A program made the translations under genes and the position numbers. From Azoamicus ciliaticola (lineage in GTDB: Bacteria > Pseudomonadota > Gammaproteobacteria > UBA6186 > Azoamicaceae): a stretch of 64,000 bases of DNA. This document shows positions 1 through 8,985 of this stretch, in pieces. The stretch is taken from positions 186,001 to 250,000 of the forward strand of contig NZ_LR794158.1 of the NCBI RefSeq assembly GCF_902860225.1, read 5' to 3'. How positions within the stretch are numbered: the first letter of the stretch is position 1; every line of letters starts with the position of its first letter. The notes beneath the pieces were generated by a model. The model did no database searches, had not been told where the DNA came from, and worked only from the letters and a program-made list of their open reading frames with translations.

Positions 1-195
1 AAAAAAATAATAGCTAGAACAACAATCAAGGGGCTTAAAAAAAATGTTATAGCTAAATGTTATGGTGGAGACATATCAAGAAAGAAAAAGTTAATAGAAA
101 AACAAAAATTAGGCAAAAAAAGAATGAAAAAATTTGGAAACATAGAAATTCCACAAAATGCATTTTTTGCTATGCTAGATATAAGTAAAAAATAA
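1..195 (+). CDS. lepA: Translation elongation factor 4 (LepA), C-terminal end only
   Basis: The open frame enters from the left edge and ends in TAA, giving the last 64 residues. They contain the LepA C-terminal signature: KCYGGD followed by ISRKKKL, a lysine-rich stretch, GKKRMK and then [13 protein letters not shown]. LepA (EF4) is a ribosome-associated GTPase that acts on stalled or mispositioned ribosomes; its C-terminal domain contacts the peptidyl-transferase centre. One base separates it from lepB, the usual gammaproteobacterial order. The GTPase domain lies outside the window, so completeness cannot be judged. Confidence 0.93.
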   Translation, partial: KKIIARTTIKGLKKNVIAKCYGGDISRKKKLIEKQKLGKKRMKKFGNIEIPQNAFFAMLDISKK

Positions 196-196
196 T

Positions 197-859
197 ATGA
201 TTAAAAAATTGATTAAACATAAAAATATAATACTAATAATTATCACCATATTAATAATACGATCTTTTATTATTGAACCATTCAGAATACCATCAGGGTC
301 AATGATCCCAACATTATTGCCGGGTGATTTTATTTTAGTAAATAAATTTTGTTATGGGATTAAAATACCTATAATTAATAAAAAAATATTAAATATAAAT
401 AAACCTCAAAAAGGTGATATAATAGTATTTATTCATAAAAATAAAAAAAAATATATAAAAAGAATAATAGGAATAGAAGGTGATAAACTAGAATATAAGA
501 ATAAAAAATTAAAAATTAATAACATAAAAATTAAAAACAAAAAGTTATCAAAAAATATAGATATAGATAAAATGTTTATAATTGAAACAGTTATATATAA
601 AGAATTTTTAACGCCTCAAAAAGAATATAACATACAAAAATACGAAAATATAGAAAATTATAATACTGACATAGAAATAGAAATTCCTAAAAATTCATTT
701 TTTGTTATGGGAGATAACAGAGATAATAGTGAAGATAGCAGAGCTTGGGGCTTTGTAAACGAAAAAGATTTAATAGGCAAAGCGATCATAATATGGGGTA
801 GCATTGATCTAGATAATTATATAATAAGAAAAGATAGAATAATTAAAAAAATAAAATGA
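197..859 (+). CDS. lepB: Signal peptidase I
   Basis: This 220-residue protein removes signal peptides from Sec- and Tat-exported proteins at the outer face of the inner membrane. Residues 9-26 form one hydrophobic anchor. The serine of PSGSM (Ser35) and the lysine of KRIIG (Lys88) are the expected Ser/Lys catalytic dyad, and the box GDNRDNSEDSR near residue 170 is the family's conserved C-terminal motif. E. coli LepB has about 324 residues and two membrane spans, so this is a short one-span form. It starts one base after lepA and overlaps era by four bases (ATGA), so the three are likely co-transcribed and translationally coupled. Confidence 0.95.
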   Translation: MIKKLIKHKNIILIIITILIIRSFIIEPFRIPSGSMIPTLLPGDFILVNKFCYGIKIPIINKKILNINKPQKGDIIVFIHKNKKKYIKRIIGIEGDKLEYKNKKLKINNIKIKNKKLSKNIDIDKMFIIETVIYKEFLTPQKEYNIQKYENIENYNTDIEIEIPKNSFFVMGDNRDNSEDSRAWGFVNEKDLIGKAIIIWGSIDLDNYIIRKDRIIKKIK

Positions 860-1656
860 AAAAAAATACAATATTAATACTTGGAAAAACAAATGTAGGA
901 AAATCTACGCTTATAAATAATTTATCCAAAGAAAAAATAAGCATAACAACACCTAAAAAAAATACTACTATACAGTGTATAACGAATAAAATAAATAAAA
1001 ATATAACTATAATTGATACCCCAGGCCCAATAATAAAAAATGATGATAAAAATATAAATAAATTAATTTATGAATCAATAAATCAATCAACTAAATTATT
1101 AATAATTATTGATAAAATTTTCTTAAATTCAGAAGATTTTTTTATTCTCGAATTAACAAAAAAAATAAAAAAAGAAAAATTCTTATTAATTAATAAAATA
1201 GATAAATTTAAAAATAAATTATATCTAATACCATTTATAGAAAAAATTAAAAAAAAATATAAAACAATACAAGAAATAATACCAATCTCAAACAAAAAAA
1301 ACATAAACATAACAGAAATAAATAAAATAATAAATGTAAATATAAATAAAAAAAATAAAAAAATAAAAAATTTAAACACATTTATATCAGAAACAATACG
1401 CGAAACATTATTAAATAAATTGGAAAAAGAAATACCTTACACAACCAAAATAAATATTTTAAATACCAAAATAAATAAGAATATTAAAACAACTATATTA
1501 GAGCTACTAGTAAAAAAACAAAGCCACAAAAAAATAATAATAGGTAAAAATGGTAAAAAAATAAATGAAATAATAGCAGATATAAAAAACAAATTAATTA
1601 AAAAATTAAAATACATAGAAAATATAAAAATAACAATAAACGTTAATAAAAAATGA
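856..1656 (+). CDS. era: GTPase Era, 16S rRNA maturation factor
   Basis: Era binds the 3' end of 16S rRNA and helps assemble the 30S subunit. Visible motifs are the P-loop GKTNVGKS (residues 10-17), DTPG (54-57), NKID (113-116) and a C-terminal KH RNA-binding domain with the GxxG loop in IIIGKNGKK (around residue 230). At 266 residues it is slightly shorter than E. coli Era (301). In E. coli rnc (RNase III) sits between lepB and era; here it is absent and the two genes overlap by four bases. The protein is extremely rich in Lys, Asn and Ile, like other plus-strand products here. It ends in TGA, so UGA is a stop in this genome. Confidence 0.93.
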   Translation: MKKNTILILGKTNVGKSTLINNLSKEKISITTPKKNTTIQCITNKINKNITIIDTPGPIIKNDDKNINKLIYESINQSTKLLIIIDKIFLNSEDFFILELTKKIKKEKFLLINKIDKFKNKLYLIPFIEKIKKKYKTIQEIIPISNKKNINITEINKIINVNINKKNKKIKNLNTFISETIRETLLNKLEKEIPYTTKINILNTKINKNIKTTILELLVKKQSHKKIIIGKNGKKINEIIADIKNKLIKKLKYIENIKITINVNKK

Positions 1657-2003
1657 TAATAGGTATAGGAATAGATATTTTAGAAAAAAAAAGAATAACA
1701 AATATAAATAATAAATATGGTTATTTTTTTGAAAAAAAAATACTAAATAATATAGAAATTAATCAATGCAAAAATTCTAAAAAAAAAATAACAAATATAG
1801 CTAAATTATTTTCATTAAAAGAAGCTTTTATAAAATCATTAGGGACGGGGTTCATAAAAAATTTTTCATTTAAAAAAATAAAAATAAAACATACGAAACT
1901 AGGCAAACCTATTATTAAAAAAAAAAATATTAAGATCTACACCAGCATCTCTCACGAAAAAAATATAATAATAGCACTAGCAATAACAAAAATTAATAAC
2001 TAA
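1653..2003 (+). CDS. acpS: Holo-[acyl-carrier-protein] synthase
   Basis: AcpS moves 4'-phosphopantetheine from coenzyme A onto the serine of acyl carrier protein. The Mg-binding start GIGIDILEKKRI (Asp8) and the second box LFSLKEAFIKSLGTG near residue 55-70 are both present. At 116 residues it has normal length. It overlaps era by four bases; recO and pdxJ, which lie between era and acpS in many gammaproteobacteria, are missing. Its 3' end overlaps convergent serS by 11 bases. Its substrate AcpP is encoded near the other end of the window. Confidence 0.92.
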   Translation: MIIGIGIDILEKKRITNINNKYGYFFEKKILNNIEINQCKNSKKKITNIAKLFSLKEAFIKSLGTGFIKNFSFKKIKIKHTKLGKPIIKKKNIKIYTSISHEKNIIIALAITKINN

Positions 2004-3258
2004 TATTTTTCTTCCCATTCATATATTTTATTAAAACAGATGGTATAACAATATTACCAAAAGAATCAGAATAATTTTCTATAATTGCTAATAAAATTCT
2101 ACCAATAGCTAACCCAGAACCATTTAAAATATGCGGTAAAAAATTTCTATTTTTTAAAATAAATTTTACATTCAATCTTCTTGACTGAAAAGTTTCAGTA
2201 TTACTACAAGAAGAAACTTCTAAATATATTTTTCTTTTTGGCATCCAAACTTCTAAATCATATGTTTTAGAAGAAGTAAACCCAATATCTGAACCACACA
2301 AAGATAAAACTCTATAAGACAAATTTAAATCCTGCAATATACTTTCAGCATGAAAAACAAGTTCATCCAAAGCATCATAAGACTTATTTGGATCAACAAT
2401 ATTAACTAGCTCAACTTTATCAAATTGATGTTGCCTAATTATTCCTTTAACAAGATATCCATAATTACCTTTTTCTTTTCTAAAACACAATGTTTTAGAA
2501 ACAAATTTTAAAGGCAAATCACAGTGATTAATATAAGAATTACAAACCAAGTTTGTTAAAACGACTTCTGCTGTAGGAATAAGCCATAAATCAGAATCTA
2601 AAATATTAAATTGATCATCATGAAATTTAGGAAAATGTCCAGAACAATACATAGACTTACCATTTACTATAACAGGAGAATAAATCTCTTTATAACCATG
2701 TAAAAATATATGTTTATCTAACATATAATTTCCTATTGCTCTATGCAACTCAGCAAGATCATTTTTCAAAATAACAAAACCGGACCCAGAAATATTGGCG
2801 GCCAAATCAAAATCCAAAAACGATTTATTAGATTCAAAATCTTTAAACAAATCTTTATTAAATAAAAAATTATCATTTAAAAAAGTTCTAACTTCTAAAT
2901 TATCTGAAGCCGATTTTCCAATTGGTACTGAATTATGTAATAAATTAGGAATGTTAGATAAAAATAAATTAAAATCATCATCAAGAACTTTTAATTTAGC
3001 ACTCTTGTCAAAGATAATATTTTTTAATTTTTTAATTTTTATAATTAAAAAACTAAAAAATAAAAAATAATCTTTATAATTACTAACTAAATAAGACATA
3101 AAATTATGCTCACGTTGTAACAAATAAACTTCCGTTCTTAAAACTCTAATTCTATAGTAATAACTAAAAAATAAATTATAATCAAAATCAAAACCTCTTT
3201 TGGTAAAATTTTTAATAACAAAATCTTTATTATATTTTAACAAATTAAAATTAATCAT
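1993..3258 (-). CDS. serS: Seryl-tRNA synthetase
   Basis: This class II enzyme charges tRNA-Ser (and tRNA-Sec where present). The 421-residue length is close to the usual 425-430. The N-terminal 110 residues match the long antiparallel coiled-coil arm that binds the tRNA variable arm. The catalytic part shows the FRKEKGNYG motif 2 region and motif 3 in LNGSGLAIGRIL, where the arginine contacts ATP. It lies four bases downstream of ssb on the same strand and converges on acpS. Composition is Phe/Leu/Asp/Val-rich, as in other minus-strand products. Confidence 0.95.
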   Translation of the reverse strand: MINFNLLKYNKDFVIKNFTKRGFDFDYNLFFSYYYRIRVLRTEVYLLQREHNFMSYLVSNYKDYFLFFSFLIIKIKKLKNIIFDKSAKLKVLDDDFNLFLSNIPNLLHNSVPIGKSASDNLEVRTFLNDNFLFNKDLFKDFESNKSFLDFDLAANISGSGFVILKNDLAELHRAIGNYMLDKHIFLHGYKEIYSPVIVNGKSMYCSGHFPKFHDDQFNILDSDLWLIPTAEVVLTNLVCNSYINHCDLPLKFVSKTLCFRKEKGNYGYLVKGIIRQHQFDKVELVNIVDPNKSYDALDELVFHAESILQDLNLSYRVLSLCGSDIGFTSSKTYDLEVWMPKRKIYLEVSSCSNTETFQSRRLNVKFILKNRNFLPHILNGSGLAIGRILLAIIENYSDSFGNIVIPSVLIKYMNGKKNISY

Positions 3259-3262
3259 AAAA

Positions 3263-3655
3263 TTAAAAAGGTATATTATCTTTATTATTTATATCATTTT
3301 GATAAATATTATTATCAGTTTTTTCAACTTTAGTTTCAAACGTTAATAATCTAAGAATGGAAACATTTATTTCAACATATTCTTTAGATTTAGTCTTAAC
3401 TGTTCTAAAAGAACCTTCTATATAAACCTTATGTCCTTTTTTTAAATAATCTTTAGCAGATTCAGCAAAATTACCATATAAAACAGCTTTATACCATTCG
3501 GTTTTTTTTGAAAAATATCCTGTTTTTAAATCTTTTTTAGAAATTGATGTAGCAATACTAAATGAAATAACAGGGACACCATCAGAAATATATCTTAATT
3601 CTGGGTCTGCTCCTAAACGCCCTATTAAAATAGCTTTATTAATATCATCAAACAT
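3263..3655 (-). CDS. ssb: Single-stranded DNA-binding protein
   Basis: SSB coats single-stranded DNA in replication and repair. The ATG at 3655 is chosen because the OB-fold starts right after it (INKAILIGRLGADPELRY) and it lies eight bases after the secA stop. A longer reading to 3733 would overlap the end of secA and add residues unlike SSB. The 130-residue product keeps the core beta-strands (WYKAVLYGNFAE, KGHKVYIEG) and a short tail ending DNIPF, a version of the acidic tip that recruits partner proteins; the linker is much shortened. The secA-ssb neighbourhood is not the usual one. Confidence 0.93.
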   Translation of the reverse strand: MFDDINKAILIGRLGADPELRYISDGVPVISFSIATSISKKDLKTGYFSKKTEWYKAVLYGNFAESAKDYLKKGHKVYIEGSFRTVKTKSKEYVEINVSILRLLTFETKVEKTDNNIYQNDINNKDNIPF

Positions 3656-3662
3656 AAAAAAA

Positions 3663-6224
3663 CTAAAACTCCTTACCATGACAATGTTTATATTTTTTAC
3701 CAGATTTACAATGACATAAAGAATTTCTACCAATTTTTATTTTTTTCTTTTCAATAATACCATTTTCAGAATTATGATTAAAATTTAAACTATTAAAATC
3801 TACTCCAGAATTCAATTCATCATTAACAACAATATTATTAATTGGAAATTTTAAAAAAAGCAATGTAAATTCATACTTAGCTAATTTCAACATTTCTTCA
3901 AACAACAAGAAAGATTCTTTTTTATATTCTTGTTTAGGATCTTGATTAGCATAACCACGCAAATGAATTCCTTTTTTTAAATAATCTAAATTTAATAAAT
4001 GTTCTCTCCATTTAACATCCAAAACATTTAAAAACAATACTCTTTCAAAAAAATTAAAAATCTTATCCTCAATTAACATCTTTTTATCAAAATAACATTT
4101 TTTTAAATAATCAACTAAATTAGATTTAAATAAATCTAAATTTTCACTATATTTTTCAATAAATTTAAAATTTAATCCAAATTCCAAATTAAACTTTTTA
4201 ACAAGCTCATCAAATTGAAAAAAATCTAAAGAAAAAAACTTATCACAAAACAAGTTAATAACATCTAAAAATAAGCTATTTAAAATAATCGAAATATCAT
4301 CATTTAAAATAATAAAATTTCTATAATTGTAAAATACAATTCTTTGCTCATTAAAAATGTCATCAAATTCCAATAATTGTTTTCTAATTTCAAAATTATG
4401 CGCTTCTACTTTTTTTTGTGCATTCTCTATAGATTTACTAATTAAATTATGGCTTATAACATCATCTTTAGCAATATTAAGTTTGCTTATCAATGAAATA
4501 AAATTATCACCAATAAAAATGCGAACCAAATCATCTTCTAATGATAAATAAAATTGTGAAGAACCAGGATCCCCTTGTCTGCCACACCTACCTCTCAACT
4601 GATTATCTATACGCCTAGATTCATGACGTTCTGTACCTATAACACGTAATCCGCCTAATTTAACAACAGCATCATAAGAATCACACCCCTTTAAAGATAA
4701 AACATGTCCACCCAAAACTATATCTGTGCCTCTGCCAGCCATATTAGTAGCAATTGTAACACTACCGAATCTACCTGCTTCAGAGACTATATGTGATTCT
4801 AATTCATGATTTTTAGCATTTAAAACATTATGCTTAATATTAATTTTAGTTAACAAATCTGACAAAAATTCCGATGCGGCTATAGATATAGTTCCAACTA
4901 AAACAGGGTTACCCAAAGAATGACTTTTCTTTATATCATTTATAACAGCTTTAAATTTAATATCTTTTTCTAAAAAAATTAAATCAGATTCATCTACTCT
5001 AATGCATTTTTTATTAGTAGGTATAACGACAACTTCTAATCCATATATATTGTTAAATTCAGACGCCTCTGTATATGCAGTTCCTGTCATACCAGACAAA
5101 AATTCATATAATCTGAAATAATTTTGAAAAGTTATAGACGCTAAAACTTGATTTTCACTCCTTATAGATACATTTTCTTTTGCTTCCAATGCTTGATGCA
5201 ACCCATCACTCCATCGCCTGCCATCCATAACTCTACCCGTATGTTCATCTATTATCAAAATAAAATCATCTTTAACTAAATAATCAACATCTTTTTTTAA
5301 AAAATAAATAGCTTTTAAAGCAGAATTAATGTCATGCAATAAATTTATATTAGAAATCTCATATAAAATAGAATCATTACTTAATAATTCAAATTTTTTA
5401 AAAAAAAATTCTAATTTAATAAACCCTTCTTCAGTTAATTGAACTTGCTTATTTTTTTCATCCAACAAAAAATCAATATTATTAGACAATAACTTGGCTA
5501 TTTTATTTAAATGTAAATAAATTTTACTATCAAACTTATCTGGCAAAGAAATAATAAGTGGTGTTCTAGCTTCATCAATTAAAATAGAATCAACTTCATC
5601 AATTATAACATAGGTTAAATCGTTTTGTACTTTATCTTCTTTACTTAAAACTATATTATCTTTTAAATAATCAAACCCAAATTCACTACATGTACCATAA
5701 ACAACATTAGATTTATAAGCATTTTTTTTGTCATTAACTGACATGCCAGCAATCAAAACATCTACACTAACACCTAAAAAATCATAAATTGGTTTCATCC
5801 AATTAGCATCTCGCTTAGCCAAATAATCATTAACAGTAACAACATGTATGGACATTCCAAATAAGGAAAATAAACATACAGGTAATGTAGCTATTAATGT
5901 TTTACCTTCTCCTGTTGCAACTTCTATAATTTTATTATCATAAATTGCTATACCGCCTAAAATTTGTACGTCAAAATGCCTTAATTTCAAAACTCTAAAC
6001 GAAACTTCCCTAACTATAGCGTAAACCATTGGTAATATATCTTCAAATACATCTACTTGCTTAAAAGAACTTTTTAAAGAAAAAAAATTATTTTTTAAAT
6101 CACAATCAGACATATTAACTAAATCAAGACCTATATTATTAACTTTAAATAATATTTTATTATATTTTTTTAAAGTTCTATCATTTTTAGAACCAAAAAT
6201 AGTCCTCAAAACATCAAAAAACAT
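3663..6224 (-). CDS. secA: Preprotein translocase ATPase SecA
   Basis: SecA is the motor that drives unfolded preproteins through SecYEG. The 853-residue protein has the Walker A box ATGEGKTL around residue 105, the DEVDSILIDEARTPL segment, the GRGTDIVLGGH and GRCGRQGDPGSS helicase motifs, and a complete C-terminal zinc-binding tail with Cys-x-Cys and Cys-His ligands (NSLCHCKSGKKYKHCHG), which in other bacteria contacts SecB and lipids. Keeping this tail in so small a genome suggests chaperone-linked export is still used. secG lies at 30 kb. The gene sits eight bases upstream of ssb. Confidence 0.97.
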   Translation of the reverse strand: MFFDVLRTIFGSKNDRTLKKYNKILFKVNNIGLDLVNMSDCDLKNNFFSLKSSFKQVDVFEDILPMVYAIVREVSFRVLKLRHFDVQILGGIAIYDNKIIEVATGEGKTLIATLPVCLFSLFGMSIHVVTVNDYLAKRDANWMKPIYDFLGVSVDVLIAGMSVNDKKNAYKSNVVYGTCSEFGFDYLKDNIVLSKEDKVQNDLTYVIIDEVDSILIDEARTPLIISLPDKFDSKIYLHLNKIAKLLSNNIDFLLDEKNKQVQLTEEGFIKLEFFFKKFELLSNDSILYEISNINLLHDINSALKAIYFLKKDVDYLVKDDFILIIDEHTGRVMDGRRWSDGLHQALEAKENVSIRSENQVLASITFQNYFRLYEFLSGMTGTAYTEASEFNNIYGLEVVVIPTNKKCIRVDESDLIFLEKDIKFKAVINDIKKSHSLGNPVLVGTISIAASEFLSDLLTKINIKHNVLNAKNHELESHIVSEAGRFGSVTIATNMAGRGTDIVLGGHVLSLKGCDSYDAVVKLGGLRVIGTERHESRRIDNQLRGRCGRQGDPGSSQFYLSLEDDLVRIFIGDNFISLISKLNIAKDDVISHNLISKSIENAQKKVEAHNFEIRKQLLEFDDIFNEQRIVFYNYRNFIILNDDISIILNSLFLDVINLFCDKFFSLDFFQFDELVKKFNLEFGLNFKFIEKYSENLDLFKSNLVDYLKKCYFDKKMLIEDKIFNFFERVLFLNVLDVKWREHLLNLDYLKKGIHLRGYANQDPKQEYKKESFLLFEEMLKLAKYEFTLLFLKFPINNIVVNDELNSGVDFNSLNFNHNSENGIIEKKKIKIGRNSLCHCKSGKKYKHCHGKEF

Positions 6225-6239
6225 CTATACCTCATTAAA

Positions 6240-6917
6240 TTAATCAGGTGGATCAATAAACAAACTATCAATATCAAGATTAAAAACAGACTCAAGATTT
6301 TGAATATATATATCTTTCAAAAAAGTATAACCATCTAACATAACAGAATGAAAAAAATTAACATCAAAAAAAACAACACTTTTCTTATTTAAAACTTCAA
6401 AAAAATAATAAAAAAACACACAATCAAAAAAATAAAAAAATGGATTAACAAGATGCGAAATTAATAATCCAAAATTAAAATACAATGTACTTGGGCCAAT
6501 AATTGGTGTAATCATATAAATAATATCTTTATTTTCTAATGAAAATAAATACGCCTGAAAATCAAAATTGATATAATTTTTATTATAAAACATAGCAACG
6601 TCTAAAAATCCTAAAAATCCAAAATAAAAATTTAAAAAAAATCTATGGAAACTATTTATAATGTCATCACAATTAGATTTAATTAAAAAAAAGCAAACAT
6701 TATTAAATTCAGACATGGTTTTAAAAAAATTTTCAAAACCTTTATCTAAGACAGATGGACATACCTTAATATAAATAGTTAAATTAGGATTTAAAAATGA
6801 TTTATCAAATCCTCTATTAAAAGCATAAATTCTTCTATTAAAAGAATCATCAACTTTTAAATTAGATAAATTTAAAAAACAAAAATAAATAAAAATTAAA
6901 AAACACAAAATACGCAT
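6240..6917 (-). CDS. mlaA: MlaA/VacJ-type outer-membrane lipid asymmetry protein
   Basis: MlaA removes misplaced phospholipids from the outer leaflet of the outer membrane together with a porin and the MlaC-MlaFEDB system. The mature part begins with DDSFNRRIYAFNRGFDKSFLNP, the VacJ family start, and later has GPSTLYFNFGLLISH, matching the family's GPS-x-R region with Arg replaced. The ATG at 6917 is preferred; the longer frame to 6944 would start at TTG and add nine residues before the signal sequence. The N-terminal hydrophobic segment lacks a clear lipobox, so lipidation is doubtful. No other Mla gene is in the window. The sequence is diverged and the call rests mainly on the N-terminal motif. 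Confidence 0.8.
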   Translation of the reverse strand: MRILCFLIFIYFCFLNLSNLKVDDSFNRRIYAFNRGFDKSFLNPNLTIYIKVCPSVLDKGFENFFKTMSEFNNVCFFLIKSNCDDIINSFHRFFLNFYFGFLGFLDVAMFYNKNYINFDFQAYLFSLENKDIIYMITPIIGPSTLYFNFGLLISHLVNPFFYFFDCVFFYYFFEVLNKKSVVFFDVNFFHSVMLDGYTFLKDIYIQNLESVFNLDIDSLFIDPPD

Positions 6918-6934
6918 AAAATGAAAAAAATCAC

Positions 6935-6988
<54 letters not shown>

Positions 6989-7146
6989 CAAAAATTTATA
7001 ACAACTTTAAAAAATAAAATCAACACACATATTTAAAAATAGCATATTTTATAGCACTAATAAAAATAAAATAAAATAAAATATGTATGTAAAAAATATA
7101 AATTATTAATATATACATTAAAAAATAATAAAATATAGGATTTAAA

Positions 7147-8112
7147 ATGGCAAATATATTGACAGACTATACAATTTTTTTTTTAAAAATAATAACAATA
7201 ATAATATTATTATTGCTTACAATAATAACTTGTTTAATTATAATAAAAAACAAAGATAATAAATACATTGAAATTAAAAATATAAATAAAAAATATATAA
7301 CATTAAAAAAAATGTTTTTATCAGAAATATTAAAAAAAACAGAGAAAAAAAACATAATTAAAAACATAAATAAAGAAGAAAAAATAATAAAAACTAAAAA
7401 TTTATTTATATTAAATTTCAATGGAGATATTAATGCTAGTGATATAAATAATTTAAAAGACATACTATCTATACTTATATTAAATAAAAAATATGTTGAC
7501 GAAGTACTAATAAAATTAACAAGTAACGGTGGTATAGTAACAAACTACGGACTAGCTGCCACTCAATTAAAAAGATTAAAAAATGAAAACATAAATTTAA
7601 CCATATCTATAGACACTATAGCCGCAAGTGGAGGATATATGATGGCATGCGTTGCAAATAAAATAATAGCATCACATTTTTCTATAATAGGATCTATAGG
7701 TGTATTAGGGATAATACCAAATATAAATAAAATGTTAAATAAAAATAATATAGAAATAGAATATCATACATCAGGAAAATACAAAAAAACTTTAAGTGTG
7801 ATAGGGGAAAACACAGAAATAGGCAGAAAAAAATTTATAGAATCATTGGAAAATACACACTTTTTATTCAAAAATTTTGTTAAAGAAAATAGATCACAAA
7901 TAAATATAGATGAAATAGCTACCGGTGAATATTGGTATGGCATAGATGCTTTGAAATTAAATTTAATAGATAAAATACAAACAAGCGATGAATATATAAT
8001 GGAAAATTTAAATAATACAAAAATTTATGAAATAAAATTAAACGAAAAAACAAACATTAAAAATAAAATTAAAGAAAACATTCACAATATTTTATTTAAC
8101 ATATTAAATTAA
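7147..8112 (+). CDS. sohB: S49 family membrane peptidase, SohB-type
   Basis: The 321-residue protein has one N-terminal membrane span (about residues 10-33), a lysine-rich linker and an S49 serine peptidase domain. The nucleophile lies in TIAASGGYMMA (Ser161), followed by FSIIGSIGVLG and the HTSGKYKKTL box that carries the catalytic lysine (K211-K213). E. coli SohB has 349 residues. S49 enzymes cut membrane-embedded signal-peptide remnants or other membrane proteins with a Ser/Lys dyad. A second S49 gene lies at 61.3 kb. An AGGA ribosome site precedes the ATG. The spacer upstream (6918-7146) holds the TAA repeat and presumably both divergent promoters. Confidence 0.88.
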   Translation: MANILTDYTIFFLKIITIIILLLLTIITCLIIIKNKDNKYIEIKNINKKYITLKKMFLSEILKKTEKKNIIKNINKEEKIIKTKNLFILNFNGDINASDINNLKDILSILILNKKYVDEVLIKLTSNGGIVTNYGLAATQLKRLKNENINLTISIDTIAASGGYMMACVANKIIASHFSIIGSIGVLGIIPNINKMLNKNNIEIEYHTSGKYKKTLSVIGENTEIGRKKFIESLENTHFLFKNFVKENRSQINIDEIATGEYWYGIDALKLNLIDKIQTSDEYIMENLNNTKIYEIKLNEKTNIKNKIKENIHNILFNILN

Positions 8113-8119
8113 TGAAAAT

Positions 8120-8689
8120 ATGGCTAAATTATATTATTTCACATCAACTATGAATGCAGGAAAAACAACACAACTGCTACAGTTTAATTATAATTGCATT
8201 AAAAAAAATATAAATACATTAACATTTATATCAACATTAAAAAATAAAAAAAATTGTATAAGATCTAGGGTAGGGTTAAAAAACTTAGCAATACCAATAA
8301 ACAATAAAATAAATATATATAAATACATAGAAAAATATAAACATATGACAAAATACATATTTATAGATGAAGTACAATTCTTAACAAAAAAACAAATATA
8401 CGAAATCATCACAATTGTGGATAAACTAAAAATCAATGTTATAACATATGGATTAAAAACAGATTTTAAATTAAAATTATTTACAGCAAGTAAATATTTA
8501 ATATCTTTATCAGATAAAATTTTTGAAATAGAAGCTTTATGTAAATGCGGAAAAAAAGCCATAGCAAATGCAAGAATAAATAAATTTGGTAAAAAAATAA
8601 CACAAGGTAAACAAATAAATTTAAATAAAAAAATATATATTCCTACATGCAGATATCATTATTTTAATTTTATCGATAAAAAAAAATAA
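8120..8689 (+). CDS. tdk: Thymidine kinase
   Basis: Phosphorylates thymidine to dTMP with ATP. The P-loop STMNAGKTTQLLQ is at residues 9-21, the DE box with the catalytic Glu is IFIDEVQFL, and the C-terminal zinc lasso is present (CKCGKKA ... YIPTCRYH). At 189 residues it is a near-complete type II kinase (E. coli 205). It follows sohB by seven bases and converges on the ferredoxin gene. Retaining a salvage kinase in a reduced genome suggests that deoxynucleosides are taken from the host; thymidylate synthase is not seen in this window, but most of the genome lies outside it. Confidence 0.93.
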   Translation: MAKLYYFTSTMNAGKTTQLLQFNYNCIKKNINTLTFISTLKNKKNCIRSRVGLKNLAIPINNKINIYKYIEKYKHMTKYIFIDEVQFLTKKQIYEIITIVDKLKINVITYGLKTDFKLKLFTASKYLISLSDKIFEIEALCKCGKKAIANARINKFGKKITQGKQINLNKKIYIPTCRYHYFNFIDKKK

Positions 8690-8703
8690 CTAAATAAAAA
8701 TTA

Positions 8704-8985
8704 TTAACTTCTAAAATAACTGGTATAATTTTTATTATACAATGTTTTTTTTATACACAATCTATCCTTAAAAACATATTTATTAATTTTTAAATCACTT
8801 TTAACTTTATAAAATTCTACAGCATTTACAGGACAAATATAAAAACATTTAAAACAATCAACACATCCAGAATCTAAAATTAAATAATATCCATTAATAT
8901 TTTTTTTTATTGTATGTGTAGGACAACAATCCAAACAATTATTGCAAAAAACACATCTATTATTTATAAAAAAAACATAATTCAT
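8704..8985 (-). CDS. 2[4Fe-4S] ferredoxin, YfhL-like
   Basis: The 93-residue protein has two full CxxCxxCxxxCP motifs: CVFCNNCLDCCP from residue 11 and CVDCFKCFYICP in the second half. That is the bacterial-type low-potential ferredoxin fold binding two [4Fe-4S] clusters, with a basic C-terminal extension. It overlaps metG by four bases (ATGA), so it is translated from the metG message. The likely job is electron acceptor for the 2-oxoacid:ferredoxin oxidoreductase at the right end of the window; that partnership is inference from gene content. Confidence 0.9.
   Translation of the reverse strand: MNYVFFINNRCVFCNNCLDCCPTHTIKKNINGYYLILDSGCVDCFKCFYICPVNAVEFYKVKSDLKINKYVFKDRLCIKKTLYNKNYTSYFRS

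Noticed and set aside
1083..1379. Minus-strand frame opposite era
   Set aside because: Phe/Ile-only shadow of the lysine-rich era sequence; the same holds for similar frames opposite sohB, tdk, the ppiD-like gene, alaS, ftsH, nhaD and modA.
3656..3733. Longer N terminus for ssb
   Set aside because: It overlaps the end of secA and adds residues unlike any SSB; the OB-fold starts exactly at ATG 3655.
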